This document shows, piece by piece, positions 1-9,378 of a stretch of 36,226 nucleotides of DNA. The DNA comes from Candidatus Kuenenia stuttgartensis (GTDB taxonomy: Bacteria > Pseudomonadota > Alphaproteobacteria > SMXS01). Every line of letters starts with the position of its first letter. The stretch's first letter is position 1. The notes below the pieces were generated by a model. The model saw nothing but the letters and a program-made list of their open reading frames with translations. It was not told where the DNA came from and did not search any database. The stretch spans positions 1 through 36,226 of the forward strand of contig CALQFM020000041.1 in NCBI GenBank assembly GCA_943329845.2, written 5' to 3'. Both the position numbers and the translations under genes were made by a program.

Positions 1-147
1 CAAGGCCTTGCTGAGGCACGAGCCCGCACGAACCGTCGATGCTCTGATCGAGCGCATCGGCAGCATGCTCGACCGCTTCCTTCCGGCCGAGTGCGCCAAC
101 TTCTTCCAGGCAGCCGGTTATCAACGCTCAAAGTGAAAATGCTCTAG
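1..147 (+). mobile_element. Right end of an IS630-family insertion sequence (remnant or cut by window edge)
   Basis: The window opens inside a transposase reading frame that stops at 134-136. Just beyond it, at 135-147, lies the short motif GAAAATGCTCTAG, which looks like the terminal inverted repeat ending in a TA dinucleotide. IS630/Tc1-mariner elements duplicate a TA target, so the element probably ends at the TA of 145-146. Similar sequences containing CTAGAGCATTTTC are common between genes in Rhizobiales-type genomes (recalled, not searched). The left end and most of the transposase lie outside the window, so whether the element is complete cannot be judged. Confidence 0.6.
2..136 (+). 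CDS. IS630-family transposase, C-terminal fragment
   Basis: An open frame enters from the left edge and ends in TGA at 134-136, giving 44 residues. It ends in AECANFFQAAGYQRSK. The pattern of an acidic/proline residue, then ECANFF, then an aromatic AAGY tail matches my recollection of the extreme C-terminus of IS630-family DDE transposases. The catalytic domain is not in the window. The 165 bp between this stop and the end of bolA at 301 hold no gene that I recognise. Confidence 0.65.
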   Translation, partial: KALLRHEPARTVDALIERIGSMLDRFLPAECANFFQAAGYQRSK

Positions 148-300
148 CCTCCTTTTCGTCCTCTTCCGGTCTGCGGGCCGGCAGCATCCCGCGCTTGCCA
201 TCGAGCGCCGGAAGCGCAGGGTTGCCGGCTGCGCGCTCGTGCGGGGCTAGTCAGGCTCGTTGCGGTGCCGTAAGCCGCCTCTCCCGGTCAGATACATCGG

Positions 301-588
301 TCATGATGTCGAGTTTCCCTTCGGGTCCCCCGGCGCGACCGTTTCCAGCGACAGGGCGTGCACCGGTCCGGCCAGTTCCTCGGCCAGGATCTTGTAAACC
401 AGGCGCTGGCGGGCGACGCGCATCATGCCGCTGAATTTTTCCGACGTGACCGCCACGTGGAAATGCGTCTCGCCCTCCGGCCGCGCGCCTCGGTGGCCCT
501 TGTGCTTGTGGGATTCGTCGACGACGTCCAGCGCCACAGGCGCCAGCGCCTCGGTCAGCTTGGTCCTGATACGGTCGGCCACGCTCAT
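301..588 (-). CDS. bolA: BolA family protein
   Basis: This 95-residue protein has the size and layout of BolA: an N-terminal helix (MSVADRIRTKLTEAL), then a histidine-bearing loop (DESHKHKGH), then a beta-alpha core (THFHVAVTSEKFSGM, RQRLVYKIL). BolA proteins pair with monothiol glutaredoxins, bind [2Fe-2S] clusters through conserved His residues, and act in iron regulation and cluster trafficking in the cytoplasm. The ATG at 588 was chosen because it follows GGAAAG and gives the usual length; the open frame continues upstream without BolA similarity. The gene is divergent from the J-domain gene, with 51 bp between the two starts that must hold both promoters. Confidence 0.9.
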   Translation of the reverse strand: MSVADRIRTKLTEALAPVALDVVDESHKHKGHRGARPEGETHFHVAVTSEKFSGMMRVARQRLVYKILAEELAGPVHALSLETVAPGDPKGNSTS

Positions 589-639
589 TCTTTCCGCCTT
601 GCCCTTTCCATCACGGTTGGACGCCACCATAATCCGGTG

Positions 640-1257
640 ATGACCGATGCGCACCACCATAGCAATGCTACCTACGAGGACAGCCGAGCCTGCGACTGGC
701 CCGGCTGCGAGGAGCATGGCGGGCACCGGGCGCCCAAGGGCCGAGATCGGCTGGAGGACTATTACTGGTTCTGCATGGGCCACGCCCGGGAATACAACCG
801 CTCGTGGGACTACTTCGCCGGGATGAAGCAGAACGAGTTCGAGACCATGCTGCGCTCGACCGCCACATGGGACCGTCCCACCTGGCCGCTGGGCGCCCGC
901 AGCGGCGACCGGAACGCCTGGCCGTACTGGGCCGCGAAAGAAGCGGTCGGGGCCTTCATGGACGATCCCGACGTGGGCACGCGCCCCCTCCACGAGCCCG
1001 AGCGCATCGCCACCAGGTCCCGGCCGAAGCGCCAGGACAGGCAGGCGCTGGCGACGCTGGAACTGCCGGAGACAGCGTCGTTGCAAGACATCAAGAAACG
1101 CTTTAAGCAGTTGGTGAAGCGATACCATCCGGACGCCACGGGCCCGGCGAGCAAGCCCAGCCGCGCCATCGAAGAGCGTCTCCGTAATGTGATACAGGCC
1201 TATTCCCACCTTGTGGACAGCGGCCTGTACAAGGACAGTGTGGAAGAAGGTCGATGA
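640..1257 (+). CDS. J-domain (DnaJ-like) protein upstream of cobS
   Basis: This 205-residue protein has its J domain at the C-terminus (about 137-195), with the HPD motif at 163-165 in [10 protein letters not shown] domains recruit DnaK-type Hsp70 and stimulate its ATPase. The N-terminal 130 residues carry C18, C23, C45 and H48 (ACDWPGC and WFCMGH), a spacing that could bind a metal. This inverted layout is typical of the small alphaproteobacterial J proteins encoded beside cobS and unlike canonical DnaJ. The stop overlaps the cobS start by four bases (ATGA), so the two are translationally coupled. That suggests, but does not prove, a chaperone role for the cobaltochelatase. The ATG at 640 was preferred because upstream codons overlap bolA and show no similarity. 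Confidence 0.87.
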   Translation: MTDAHHHSNATYEDSRACDWPGCEEHGGHRAPKGRDRLEDYYWFCMGHAREYNRSWDYFAGMKQNEFETMLRSTATWDRPTWPLGARSGDRNAWPYWAAKEAVGAFMDDPDVGTRPLHEPERIATRSRPKRQDRQALATLELPETASLQDIKKRFKQLVKRYHPDATGPASKPSRAIEERLRNVIQAYSHLVDSGLYKDSVEEGR

Positions 1258-2270
1258 CGTCGGAAAACAACATGCCCGGGCATAACGGGTTGCCGGACAC
1301 CAAGGTCTCGGTTCGCGAAGTCTTCGGGATCGACAGCGACATAACGGTGCCGGCGTTCTCGAGCGGCAACGAGTACGTGCCGCCGCGGGACGAAGCCTAC
1401 CTGTTCGATCCGGACACCACGCGGGTGATCCTGGCCGGATTCGCCCATAACCGCCGCGTCATGGTGCAGGGCTATCACGGTACCGGCAAGTCGACCCATA
1501 TCGAGCAGGTCGCGGCGCGCCTGAACTGGCCCTGCGTCCGCGTCAATCTGGACAGCCACATCAGCCGAATCGACCTGATCGGCAAGGACGCCATCGTCCT
1601 GAAGGACGGCAAGCAGATCACCGAGTTCCGCGAGGGCATCCTGCCCTGGGCGATCCAGAACCCCGTGGCGCTGGTATTCGACGAGTACGACGCCGGCCGC
1701 CCGGACGTGATGTTCGTGATCCAGCGCGTGCTGGAAGTGGAAGGCCGCCTGACGCTGCTCGACCAGAACAAGGTGATCCACCCGCACCCGTCTTTCCGGC
1801 TGTTCTCGACCACCAACACCATCGGCCTGGGCGACACCACCGGCCTGTATCACGGCACGCAGCAGATCAACCAGGGTCAGATGGACCGCTGGAACATCGT
1901 CACCACGCTCAACTACCTGTCGCACGAGGCCGAGGTCGGCATCGTGCTGGCGAAGGCACCGACCTACAACACCGCCGAAGGCCGCGACACGGTCAACCGG
2001 ATGGTGCGCATCGCCGACCTGAGCCGCGCCGGCTTCATGGCCGGCGACCTGTCGACGGTCATGTCGCCCCGCACGGTGATCACCTGGGCGCAGAACAACG
2101 AGATCTTCAAGGACCTAGCCTTCTCGTTCCGCGTGTCGTTCCTCAACAAGTGCGACGAGCTGGAGCGCCCGCTGGTCGCCGAATACTACCAGCGGGTGTT
2201 CGGCGTCGAACTGCCCGAGTCCGCCGTGGCCCAGGCCGCCGGCGCGGCCAAGAAGGTGGTCAACGCCTAA
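1254..2270 (+). CDS. cobS: Cobaltochelatase subunit CobS (AAA+ ATPase)
   Basis: CobS is the AAA+ subunit of the aerobic cobaltochelatase CobNST, which inserts Co(II) into hydrogenobyrinic acid a,c-diamide during B12 synthesis. The 338-residue protein shows Walker [10 protein letters not shown] at about 73-81, Walker B ALVFDEYD at 139-146, and the family N-terminal stretch with [10 protein letters not shown] and [11 protein letters not shown]. CobS forms hexameric rings with CobT, analogous to the I and D subunits of magnesium chelatase. Its start lies inside the J-domain gene, and cobT begins 9 bp after its stop, so the three genes form one operon. CobN, the large catalytic subunit, is not in this window. 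Confidence 0.96.
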   Translation: MTSENNMPGHNGLPDTKVSVREVFGIDSDITVPAFSSGNEYVPPRDEAYLFDPDTTRVILAGFAHNRRVMVQGYHGTGKSTHIEQVAARLNWPCVRVNLDSHISRIDLIGKDAIVLKDGKQITEFREGILPWAIQNPVALVFDEYDAGRPDVMFVIQRVLEVEGRLTLLDQNKVIHPHPSFRLFSTTNTIGLGDTTGLYHGTQQINQGQMDRWNIVTTLNYLSHEAEVGIVLAKAPTYNTAEGRDTVNRMVRIADLSRAGFMAGDLSTVMSPRTVITWAQNNEIFKDLAFSFRVSFLNKCDELERPLVAEYYQRVFGVELPESAVAQAAGAAKKVVNA

Positions 2271-2279
2271 GGGGTCCCG

Positions 2280-4136
2280 ATGGCCGCTCCCGAAAGCCCC
2301 ATAGAGCCGTTCAAGCGGGCCGTCGTCGGCGCGGCGCGGGCCATATCCGAGGACCGCGAGCTGGACCTGACGTTCAGCGCCCAGAACACCCCGGGTCCCG
2401 GCCGCCTGCCGACGCCGTCCCGCGACCTGACCGCGCGCGACGCGGCGCTGGTGCGCGGCGCGGCCGACGCCATCGCCCTGCGCATCAAGCACCACGACCG
2501 CAATGTCCATTCGGCGCTCCTGCCCGTCGGCAGCACGGCGCGCGGCATCTTCGACGCCGCCGAGCAGGCCCGCATCGAGGCGATCGGCGCCAAGACCATG
2601 GACGGCGTCGCCATGAACCTGGATGCCGCGCTGGCCGAGCGCTCGCGGATCAAGGGCTACGACCAGATCAGGACCACCGACGACGTGCCGCTGGCCGACG
2701 TGGTCGGCTTCATGGTGCGCGAGCGGCTGACCGGCGCGGTGCCGCCGGAAGGCGCGCGCGAGATGGTCGACCTGCTGCGCAGCATGATCGAGGCCAAGGC
2801 CGGCAAGGACCTGGACGAGCTCGACGGCACGGTCGCGGACCAGAAGCGTTTCGCCCGCATCACCCGCCAGATCATCGCCGACCTGGACCTGGGCGACGAA
2901 CTGGGCGACGACCGGGAGCAGGACGCCGAGGGCGAGGAGCAGACCGAGTCCCAGCAGATGCAGAAGGACGGGGACGGCGACAACTCCGAAGATTCGAGCC
3001 CCGACGGCAAGTCCGTGTCCGACGTGGAGATGCGCGAGCAGCTCACCGACGACGAATCGCTGGAGACGGTCACCATCGAGACCGAACAGCAGATGGACGG
3101 CGAGCAGGGCGACCAGGAGAACCAGGGCGAGGCGCCCTACCGTCCCGAGCACGGCCGCAACGACAAGCGCGACCGCGCCTACACCACCTTCACCGAGGAA
3201 TTCGACGAGGTCATCTCCGCCGAGGAGCTGGCCGACCCCGAGGAGCTGCACCGCCTGCGCACCCAGCTGGACCGCCAGCTCGACGCGCTGCAGGGGGCGG
3301 TCGCCAAGCTCGCCAACCGGCTGCAGCGCCGGCTGATGGCGCAGCAGAACCGCTCGTGGGAGTTCGACATCGAGGAAGGCATGCTCGATACGTCGCGGCT
3401 GACCCGCATCATCATCGATCCGTACTATCCGCTGTCGTTCAAGCGCGAGAAGGATACCGACTTCCGCGATACGGTGGTGACGCTGCTGCTCGACAATTCG
3501 GGTTCCATGCGTGGCCGCCCGATCACCATCGCGGCGATTTGCGCCGACATCCTGGCGCGCACCCTGGAGCGCTGCCACGTCAAGGTCGAGATCCTGGGTT
3601 TCACCACCCGCGCATGGAAGGGCGGCCAGTCGCGCGAGAAGTGGCTGGCGAACGGCAAGCCCGCCAATCCGGGCCGCCTCAACGACCTGCGCCACGTGGT
3701 GTACAAGAACGCCGACGCGCCGTGGCGCCGGGCGCGCAAGAATCTGGGCCTGATGCTGAAGGAAGGCCTGCTGAAGGAGAACATCGACGGCGAGGCGCTG
3801 CTGTGGGCGCATAACCGCCTGATGGCGCGCTCGGAGAACCGCCGTGTACTGATGGTGATTTCCGACGGCGCACCGGTCGATGACTGCACCCTGTCGGCCA
3901 ACCCGGCCAACTACCTGGAGCAGCACCTGCGCCACGTGGTGAACTGGATCGAGACCAAGTCGCCGGTGGAACTGATCGCCATCGGCATCGGCCATGATGT
4001 GACCCGCTATTACAAGCGCGCCGTCACCATCACCGACGCCGAGCAGCTGGGCGGCGCCATGACCGACCAGCTCGCCTCGCTGTTCGAGGAAGACAGCAAG
4101 CGCCCGAAGGACAAGGCCAAGCGCCGCGCGGCGTAG
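2280..4136 (+). CDS. cobT: Cobaltochelatase subunit CobT (VWA domain)
   Basis: CobT is the MIDAS-containing partner of CobS in the cobaltochelatase. The 618-residue length is normal for the family. The N-terminal region (1-199) is followed by a strongly acidic, low-complexity linker (about 200-290, rich in D, E and Q), then [18 protein letters not shown] near 299, and a C-terminal VWA domain whose MIDAS motif is DNSGS with D405, S407 and S409. Further family motifs are [23 protein letters not shown] and [10 protein letters not shown]. It sits directly after cobS and is probably co-translated. A shorter paralogue lacking the first 300 residues lies at 14618-15643. Confidence 0.96.
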   Translation: MAAPESPIEPFKRAVVGAARAISEDRELDLTFSAQNTPGPGRLPTPSRDLTARDAALVRGAADAIALRIKHHDRNVHSALLPVGSTARGIFDAAEQARIEAIGAKTMDGVAMNLDAALAERSRIKGYDQIRTTDDVPLADVVGFMVRERLTGAVPPEGAREMVDLLRSMIEAKAGKDLDELDGTVADQKRFARITRQIIADLDLGDELGDDREQDAEGEEQTESQQMQKDGDGDNSEDSSPDGKSVSDVEMREQLTDDESLETVTIETEQQMDGEQGDQENQGEAPYRPEHGRNDKRDRAYTTFTEEFDEVISAEELADPEELHRLRTQLDRQLDALQGAVAKLANRLQRRLMAQQNRSWEFDIEEGMLDTSRLTRIIIDPYYPLSFKREKDTDFRDTVVTLLLDNSGSMRGRPITIAAICADILARTLERCHVKVEILGFTTRAWKGGQSREKWLANGKPANPGRLNDLRHVVYKNADAPWRRARKNLGLMLKEGLLKENIDGEALLWAHNRLMARSENRRVLMVISDGAPVDDCTLSANPANYLEQHLRHVVNWIETKSPVELIAIGIGHDVTRYYKRAVTITDAEQLGGAMTDQLASLFEEDSKRPKDKAKRRAA

Positions 4137-4188
4137 TCCCTTCCCCCAATTCGCGCTATCCTCTCCGGCCAACATCCGGAGGATATCC

Positions 4189-4476
4189 ATGGGAAACAAG
4201 CACTTGAAACTGGCGGCAGGCGCGCTCGCCATGGCCGCCGCCATCGGCGCGGGGGCGCTGTGGACGCCCGGCAACGCCCAGTCGCCGGGCTCGCCCAACG
4301 CGGCGCTGGCATTTTCCAACGGCTGGATCCCGGTTGGCATGAACACGACCGGCGATCCCGCCGTCCCCAGCATCGCCTGGTTCTATAACCGCGACGACGG
4401 GCGTGTAGTGGTATGCCGGCACGGCGCCGACGAGGCCAAGTCGGCGACCTGCTCGCCCGCCACCCGTCTGCCTTAG
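4189..4476 (+). CDS. Small exported protein of unknown function
   Basis: I do not recognise a family. The 95-residue product begins with a typical Sec signal peptide (positive MGNKHLK, hydrophobic LAAGALAMAAAIGAGAL, probable cleavage after GNAQ near residue 31), leaving a mature part of about 64 residues. The mature part contains two cysteines (VVVCRHG and SATCSPA) that could form a disulfide in the periplasm. A GGAGG ribosome-binding site about six bases before the ATG supports the start. It follows cobT by 52 bp but need not belong to that operon. Its TAG overlaps the TAA of the convergent hydrolase gene. Confidence 0.72.
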   Translation: MGNKHLKLAAGALAMAAAIGAGALWTPGNAQSPGSPNAALAFSNGWIPVGMNTTGDPAVPSIAWFYNRDDGRVVVCRHGADEAKSATCSPATRLP

Positions 4477-5276
4477 CCCTTGGGCGCGAACAGCGTCTTG
4501 CCGAGGAACGTGGTCGTGCGCTCCCAGGCAAGTTTGGCGTCGGCCTCGTCGTAGCGGGCCGAGGTCGGGTTGGCGAAGGCGTGCTCGGCCTCGTACCAAT
4601 AGACCGCAGCCTCCTTGCCGGCCGCCTTCATATTGGCCTCGAAACCGTCGACCATGGGCTTGTTGATGAAAGTGTCCTTGGTGGCGAAATGCCCCATCAC
4701 CGGCCCCTTCAGCTGCTTCAGCCGGTCGACCGGCTGGTCCACCTTGCCGTAATAGACCACGGTCGCGTCGGTGCCGGCATCGATGCCGGTCTCCATGGAC
4801 CAGCCGCCGCCGAAGCACCAGCCGACCGAGCCGACCTTGCCGGTGGACTGCTTGTGCGCCGCCAGCCATCTGGCCCAGCTTACCAGCGTGTCGGTCGCCT
4901 CCTCGGGCTTCACCTGGCTCATGAAGCCGCGCGCCTCTTCCTGGGTCTTGCCGACCCGGCCGTCATAGAGGTCGACGGCCAGCGCCAGGTAGCCGAGCTT
5001 GCCGAACTCGACAGCCATGGACTTGATCTGGTCGTTCAGGCCCCAGAATTCGTGGATCAGGATCAGCGCCGGCGCCGGCGTGACCGCCGGAATGGCGAGG
5101 CTCGCCCTCACCGTCCTGCCCGAGGCAGTCTTGAGGGTCTGCTCGGCGGTCGTGGCGGCGGCCATCTCGGCCAGCGCCGGATTGGCGAGCACGGCGGCGA
5201 GCGGCAGGGCCGCTACCGTCTTCAGCAGGTCGCGCCGCAGCAGCATGGCATCGGTGTCGATTCGGTCTGCACCCAT
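4473..5276 (-). CDS. Dienelactone hydrolase family protein, exported
   Basis: This 267-residue alpha/beta hydrolase belongs to the dienelactone hydrolase family, which opens enol-lactones or related esters. The nucleophile is cysteine 154 in GWCFGGG, with the acid likely in ATKD and the histidine in EAEHAF. HEFWGLNDQI carries the family glutamate that tunes the cysteine. The N-terminus MLLRRDLLKTVAALPLAAV followed by ANPALA looks like a twin-arginine-type signal, so the enzyme is probably periplasmic. The start at 5276 follows an AAGGAG-like site; a second possible ATG ten codons later (5246) would begin right at the RR motif. The substrate cannot be told. Confidence 0.88.
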   Translation of the reverse strand: MGADRIDTDAMLLRRDLLKTVAALPLAAVLANPALAEMAAATTAEQTLKTASGRTVRASLAIPAVTPAPALILIHEFWGLNDQIKSMAVEFGKLGYLALAVDLYDGRVGKTQEEARGFMSQVKPEEATDTLVSWARWLAAHKQSTGKVGSVGWCFGGGWSMETGIDAGTDATVVYYGKVDQPVDRLKQLKGPVMGHFATKDTFINKPMVDGFEANMKAAGKEAAVYWYEAEHAFANPTSARYDEADAKLAWERTTTFLGKTLFAPKG

Positions 5277-5352
5277 TGGAAGCTCCTTCCCTTTTCCCCA
5301 AGCCGCTCCATAATAGCCGGCGCTTGATGCCGGCCACAAACGAGACATTCCC

Positions 5353-6378
5353 GTGACCTTGATGCGACACCTGATGCTGGGTGCTGCCGCACTGGCGGCA
5401 TGCGCCGCCTTCCCGGCCGCCGCGAAGGAAGCCAAGACGAGGACGCCGGAGGTCACGGTCGAAACGCTGGCCTTCGACCCCGACCATCCGGCCGAGACCC
5501 GCGTGGGCCGGTTGACCTGGCTGGGCGGCATCCGGCTGGCGTCGAAGCACTGGCTGTTCGGCGGATTCTCCAGCCTGGAGATCAGCCCCGACGGCACGAA
5601 GCTGTTCACCGCCAGCGACCGCGGCACCTGGTGGACCGCGGCGCTCGCGCTGAAGGATGGCATTCCCGTCGGCGTCGGCGAGACCACGCTGATCGACATT
5701 CCCGACGCTCAGGGCCAGGCGCTGGCCGAGGCAGATGCCGATTCCGAGGGCATGGCGGTTGCGCTGACCGGTACCGTCTATGTCTCGTTCGAGCGCAACC
5801 ACCGGATCGTCCGCTACATCCCGCCAGCGCCAGACGACGTGACATCGCTCAGGCACTCGCTGCCGGAAACCCTGCCCTCGCCTCCCGAACTCGCGGGAGC
5901 GCCGAACAATGCGGGGCTCGAGGCGATCGCCCTGATGGCCGACGGCACCCTGTTCGCGCTGAGCGAAAACTACCCCGCCGAGCAGGGCTACAACCGCGGC
6001 TGGCTGGTGCGAGGCAACGGCACCTGGGAGCCGTTCGAATACAAGCGCACCGAGCCCTACGACGTGACCGATGCCAAGCGCCTGCCCAATGGCGACATGC
6101 TGGTGCTGGAGCGCCGCTTCAGCATGCTGGGCGGTCTCGGCGCGCGGCTTTGCGTCATCGCCGGCACGACCATCAAGCCGGGCGCCAAACTGGAATGCCG
6201 GACGGTGGCCGACATGCAGCCACCCCATCCCATCGACAACATGGAAGGGCTGGCGGTGCGCCAGAACGAGAAGGGTGAGACCATCGTCTACATGATCTCG
6301 GACGACAATTTCTCGGCCATGCAGCGCACCGTGCTGCTGGTGTTCCGGCTGGAGCCCGAAGCCGCCGCCCGCAAATAG
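5353..6378 (+). CDS. Phytase-like, esterase-like exported protein
   Basis: The 341-residue product fits the esterase-like family related to phytases (PF13449 type), a beta-propeller fold with poorly defined substrates. Seen in the sequence: a signal peptide (HLMLGAAALAACAAFPAAAKE), a WLGGIRLASKHWLFGGFSSLEISPDG-type opening (positions about 56-80), acidic loops such as ADADSEGMA, NAGLEAIALMADG and the C-terminal NMEGLAV with MISDDNF. I chose the GTG at 5353, which has a GAGA element about seven bases upstream; an ATG at 5362 would only shorten the signal peptide by three residues. The gene starts divergently from the hydrolase and is convergent with the amidase, with two bases between their stops. 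Confidence 0.83.
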   Translation: MTLMRHLMLGAAALAACAAFPAAAKEAKTRTPEVTVETLAFDPDHPAETRVGRLTWLGGIRLASKHWLFGGFSSLEISPDGTKLFTASDRGTWWTAALALKDGIPVGVGETTLIDIPDAQGQALAEADADSEGMAVALTGTVYVSFERNHRIVRYIPPAPDDVTSLRHSLPETLPSPPELAGAPNNAGLEAIALMADGTLFALSENYPAEQGYNRGWLVRGNGTWEPFEYKRTEPYDVTDAKRLPNGDMLVLERRFSMLGGLGARLCVIAGTTIKPGAKLECRTVADMQPPHPIDNMEGLAVRQNEKGETIVYMISDDNFSAMQRTVLLVFRLEPEAAARK

Positions 6379-6380
6379 GG

Positions 6381-7781
6381 TCAGCCGAGGGACGGCCGCC
6401 GCTTGTGCCAGTCGGTCGCCGACTGGAAGGCGCTGCCCGCGCGCACCAGGTCCGCCTCGCCGAAATGGCGTCCCACCAGTTGCAGCGCCAGCGGCAGGCC
6501 GTCGTGAAAGCCCGCGGGCATGGTGATGCTGGGGCTGCCGGTGACGTTGAACGGCACGGTATAGGAAAATGCGCGGATCGCCGCCCCGAGGTCCTCGCCC
6601 ATCCCCGCTTCGATGACGCCGACCCCTGGTGTCAGCATCGGCAGCGCCGGGACCAGCAGCAGGTCAATGTCGTCGAACAGCGCCCGGATGCGCGCCTTGA
6701 CCAGGTCCGCGACGTTGATCGCCGCGGCTACGTCGATGCCGCTCACCGCCTGTCCCGCCTTTACAAGCCCGCCAAGTCCCGGCCCGTATTCGGCGGCTCG
6801 CGAGGGATACGTCGCGCGGTGCACATTGCCGATGCCGGCGACAACGAGCGTGAACAACTGCCCCCAATCGGTCTCGGGATAGACGATCTCGCGGATGCGG
6901 GCGCCGCGCGCGCGCAGCACGTCCGCCGCACCGCGCAGCGCCGCGGCCAGCGGTTCGGGCGCATCGGTCTCGATACGGCGCCAGTCGACGCCGATGGTCA
7001 GGCCGCTCAGGCTCGTGCCCGCGACCGCCAGATAGTCGGGCACAGGGGCCGTGGACGCTGTCTCATCCGCCGGGTCGGCGCCGGCGATCACGCCCAGCAC
7101 CGCCCCGGCGTCGGCGGCGCTGCGCGCCATGGGGCCGATGGTGTCGAGATACTCGACCAGCGGGAACACCCCTGCCCGGCTGACCCGTCCCCAGGTCGGC
7201 TTGATGCCGGTGCCCCCGTTGAACGCCGACGGGACGCGGATCGAGCCGCCGGTGTCCGAGCCCAGCGCCGCCGCGCACAGTCCCGCAGCCACGGCGACAC
7301 CCGAGCCACTGGAGGAATAGCCCGCCGAATGGGCGGCGCTCCAAGGGTTGAGCGGCGCCGGGATCGTCGGGTGGTGATAGTTGGTGGCGCCTTCGGTGGT
7401 CTTCAGCTTGCCCAGCACCACCGCGCCGGCCTCCCGCAGCCGGCGCAGCACCGTGCCGTCCGCCTCGGGGATGTGGTCAGCACGGATCGCCATGCCCGCC
7501 GCCGTCACCACGCCTTTGGAGTCGATCAGGTCCTTCACGCCGACCGGAATGCCGTGCAGCGGGCCGCGGTAGAGACCTGCCGCCATCTCCGCGTCGGCGC
7601 GTGCGGCTTCCTGCATGGCGCTGTCGCGCATCAGCCGGGCATAGGCGCCGGTCCGGCCGTCCAGGGCGTCGATTCGGGCAAGGAATGCGCCCGTCAGTTC
7701 GACCGCGCCGATTTCGCGGGTGCGCAGGCGCCGCGCGTTTTCGATCAGTCCCCCGAAGCAAAGGTCGTCGCTGGCCGGCAT
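6381..7781 (-). CDS. Amidase (amidase signature family)
   Basis: The 466-residue protein is an amidase-signature hydrolase, cleaving a C-N amide bond of an unknown substrate. The Ser-cisSer-Lys triad is visible: Lys83 in GIPVGVKDLID, the cis-serine near 157 in GYSSSGSGVAVAAG, and the nucleophile Ser180 in GSDTGGSIRVP. Length and motifs match stand-alone amidases rather than GatA, and no gatB or gatC lies nearby. The ATG at 7781 follows GGGGAGA by eight bases; the frame remains open 26 codons further upstream but without similarity. It is read in the same direction as rpmB but is separated from it by a strong hairpin. Confidence 0.9.
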   Translation of the reverse strand: MPASDDLCFGGLIENARRLRTREIGAVELTGAFLARIDALDGRTGAYARLMRDSAMQEAARADAEMAAGLYRGPLHGIPVGVKDLIDSKGVVTAAGMAIRADHIPEADGTVLRRLREAGAVVLGKLKTTEGATNYHHPTIPAPLNPWSAAHSAGYSSSGSGVAVAAGLCAAALGSDTGGSIRVPSAFNGGTGIKPTWGRVSRAGVFPLVEYLDTIGPMARSAADAGAVLGVIAGADPADETASTAPVPDYLAVAGTSLSGLTIGVDWRRIETDAPEPLAAALRGAADVLRARGARIREIVYPETDWGQLFTLVVAGIGNVHRATYPSRAAEYGPGLGGLVKAGQAVSGIDVAAAINVADLVKARIRALFDDIDLLLVPALPMLTPGVGVIEAGMGEDLGAAIRAFSYTVPFNVTGSPSITMPAGFHDGLPLALQLVGRHFGEADLVRAGSAFQSATDWHKRRPSLG

Positions 7782-7856
7782 GGCGAAGTCTCCCCATTGT
7801 CTCGACCGGACGGTAGGAGATTTCGCGGCGGGATCAAAGGCCCGCAGCCGGAAATG

Positions 7857-7890
7857 CATCAGGGCCCGCGTTCACACGCGGGCCCTGATG
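7857..7890 (-). terminator. Probable terminator after rpmB
   Basis: A perfect 14-bp inverted repeat (7857-7870 with 7877-7890) closes a six-base loop. It lies 25 bp beyond the rpmB stop and before the amidase start. On the minus strand it is followed only by a weak T run (GCATTTCC), so termination is likely but may be inefficient. Confidence 0.65.
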
Positions 7891-7915
7891 GCAAAATCAG
7901 AATGAAGCGGAAGAC

Positions 7916-8209
7916 TTAGGCGGCGGTCTCTTCCAGCTTCTTGCGCAGGCGGCGCTTCAGCAGTTGCGCGCCTTCCGACAGCTCGTCGGTATTCGCCTTC
8001 AGCAGGAACGAGTCCAGGCCACCGCGGTGCTCGACGGTGCGCAGGGCGTTCGCCGAGATGCGCAGGCGAACGGTTTCGTTCAGCGCGTCGCTGATCAGCG
8101 ACACGTGGCGCAGGTTCGGCAGGAACCGGCGGCGGCTCTTATTGTTGGCGTGGCTGACGTTGTTACCCGTCTGGACGCCCTTACCGGTCAGTTCGCAAAC
8201 TCGCGACAT
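7916..8209 (-). CDS. rpmB: Ribosomal protein bL28
   Basis: This is the large-subunit ribosomal protein L28, 97 residues long as in other alphaproteobacteria. The N-terminus [25 protein letters not shown] is diagnostic, followed by [15 protein letters not shown] and a basic C-terminal helix. It lacks the zinc-binding cysteine set found in some L28 proteins. A GGATT element precedes the ATG. The gene stands alone: it has its own sigma-70 promoter (8267-8295) and a hairpin terminator downstream. Confidence 0.98.
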   Translation of the reverse strand: MSRVCELTGKGVQTGNNVSHANNKSRRRFLPNLRHVSLISDALNETVRLRISANALRTVEHRGGLDSFLLKANTDELSEGAQLLKRRLRKKLEETAA

Positions 8210-8266
8210 CGGTCAATCCTCTAGAAACGATTGCGGCGCACTTCCGCGCGCCGGGTCAGGGCGTGG

Positions 8267-8295
8267 TGTATAGGACAGGCATTCCGCCCCGTCAA
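8267..8295 (-). promoter_or_regulatory. Sigma-70 promoter of rpmB
   Basis: Read on the minus strand, TTGACG (8290-8295) and TATACA (8267-8272) are separated by exactly 17 bases, which is close to the vegetative consensus. The start of rpmB lies about 58 bp downstream of the -10 element. The match is by eye only; transcription start mapping was not available. Confidence 0.72.
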
Positions 8296-8328
8296 GGCGG
8301 GAAAGCCCGGAAAACCCCGATCAAATCC

Positions 8329-9309
8329 TCAATCGGATTCGTGCCGGAAACGCTTCAGCAACTTGTCGGCGGCGGCGCCGGGCGTGATGCGGCCGGCAGC
8401 CACGTCGGCCTCGAACTTGTGGACCTTGGCGGCGATGGCGGGCTCGGCCTTGAATGCCTCTATCAGGCCTTCGCGGATCTCGTTCCACATCCAGGCGCGG
8501 GCCTGCTCCGAACGGCTGGTTTCCAGCTCGCCGGTGTCGAGCATGATCGTCTCGAAATTCGTCACCGCGTCCCAGACCTCGCCGATCCCCATGTTCGTCA
8601 GTGCCGAGGTCAGCAGCACGTGCGGCTTCCAGTTGGGGCTGCGCGGCCGCATCAGGTGCAGCGCCGAGACAAGCTGGGACCGGGCCAGCTTGGCGGGCTG
8701 CTCGAGCGCGCCGTCGGCCTTGTTGACCACGATCAGGTCGGCCAGTTCCATGATGCCGCGCTTGATGCCCTGCAGGTCGTCGCCGCCGCCGGGCGACTGC
8801 AGCAGCACGAACATGTCGACCATGTCGGCGACCGCCGTCTCGGACTGGCCGACGCCGACGGTCTCGATCAGCACCACGTCGAAGCCGGCCGCTTCCACCA
8901 GCAGCATGGCCTCGCGCGTGCGGCGGGCGACGCCGCCCAGGGTGACGCCGGCGGGCGACGGGCGGATGAACGCGTTGGGATCGCGCGACAGTTCCTCCAT
9001 GCGGGTCTTGTCGCCCAGGATGGAGCCGCCGGAGCGCGCCGAGGACGGGTCGACGGCGAGCACGGCCACCTTGTGGCCGAGACCGGTCACATGCTTGCCC
9101 AGCGCCTCGATGAAGGTGGACTTGCCGACGCCCGGCGCACCCGACAGACCGAGGCGGATCGCCTTGCCGGTGTCCGGCATGAGGGCGTCGAGCAGCTTCT
9201 GGGCCTCGTGCCGGTGGTCGGCGCGGGTCGACTCCACCAGCGTGATCGCCCGGGCCAGCGCCCGGCGCTCGCCGGCGCGGAGTTTGTCCAGAAGGTCATC
9301 GGCTTTCAT
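8329..9309 (-). CDS. meaB: Methylmalonyl-CoA mutase-associated GTPase MeaB
   Basis: MeaB (ArgK/MMAA family) is a cytoplasmic G3E GTPase that gates cofactor loading and protects the adenosylcobalamin-dependent methylmalonyl-CoA mutase. The 326-residue sequence has the P-loop GAPGVGKST (57-65), the [19 protein letters not shown] signature, ETVGVGQSE as the switch region, and VNKADG as the base-recognition motif. No mutase genes lie in the window, so it works with a partner encoded elsewhere. The gene is separated from the upstream kinase by a palindromic repeat and from rpmB by about 119 bp. It supplies a functional link to B12, together with cobS and cobT. Confidence 0.95.
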   Translation of the reverse strand: MKADDLLDKLRAGERRALARAITLVESTRADHRHEAQKLLDALMPDTGKAIRLGLSGAPGVGKSTFIEALGKHVTGLGHKVAVLAVDPSSARSGGSILGDKTRMEELSRDPNAFIRPSPAGVTLGGVARRTREAMLLVEAAGFDVVLIETVGVGQSETAVADMVDMFVLLQSPGGGDDLQGIKRGIMELADLIVVNKADGALEQPAKLARSQLVSALHLMRPRSPNWKPHVLLTSALTNMGIGEVWDAVTNFETIMLDTGELETSRSEQARAWMWNEIREGLIEAFKAEPAIAAKVHKFEADVAAGRITPGAAADKLLKRFRHESD

Positions 9310-9378
9310 GGCCGGTGGATGCCATGAAAGGGGCGGAAATTAAAGCGGATTGTGCGTCGGGGAGTCTTGCGTGCGCAG

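Noticed and set aside
2115-4373. A 752-codon open frame on the minus strand across cobT
   Set aside because: It is antisense to a clear cobT, has no recognisable motifs, and arises from GC-rich codon bias.
6405-7919. 504-codon plus-strand open frame opposite the amidase
   Set aside because: It is antisense to a gene with an intact amidase triad and shows no family features.
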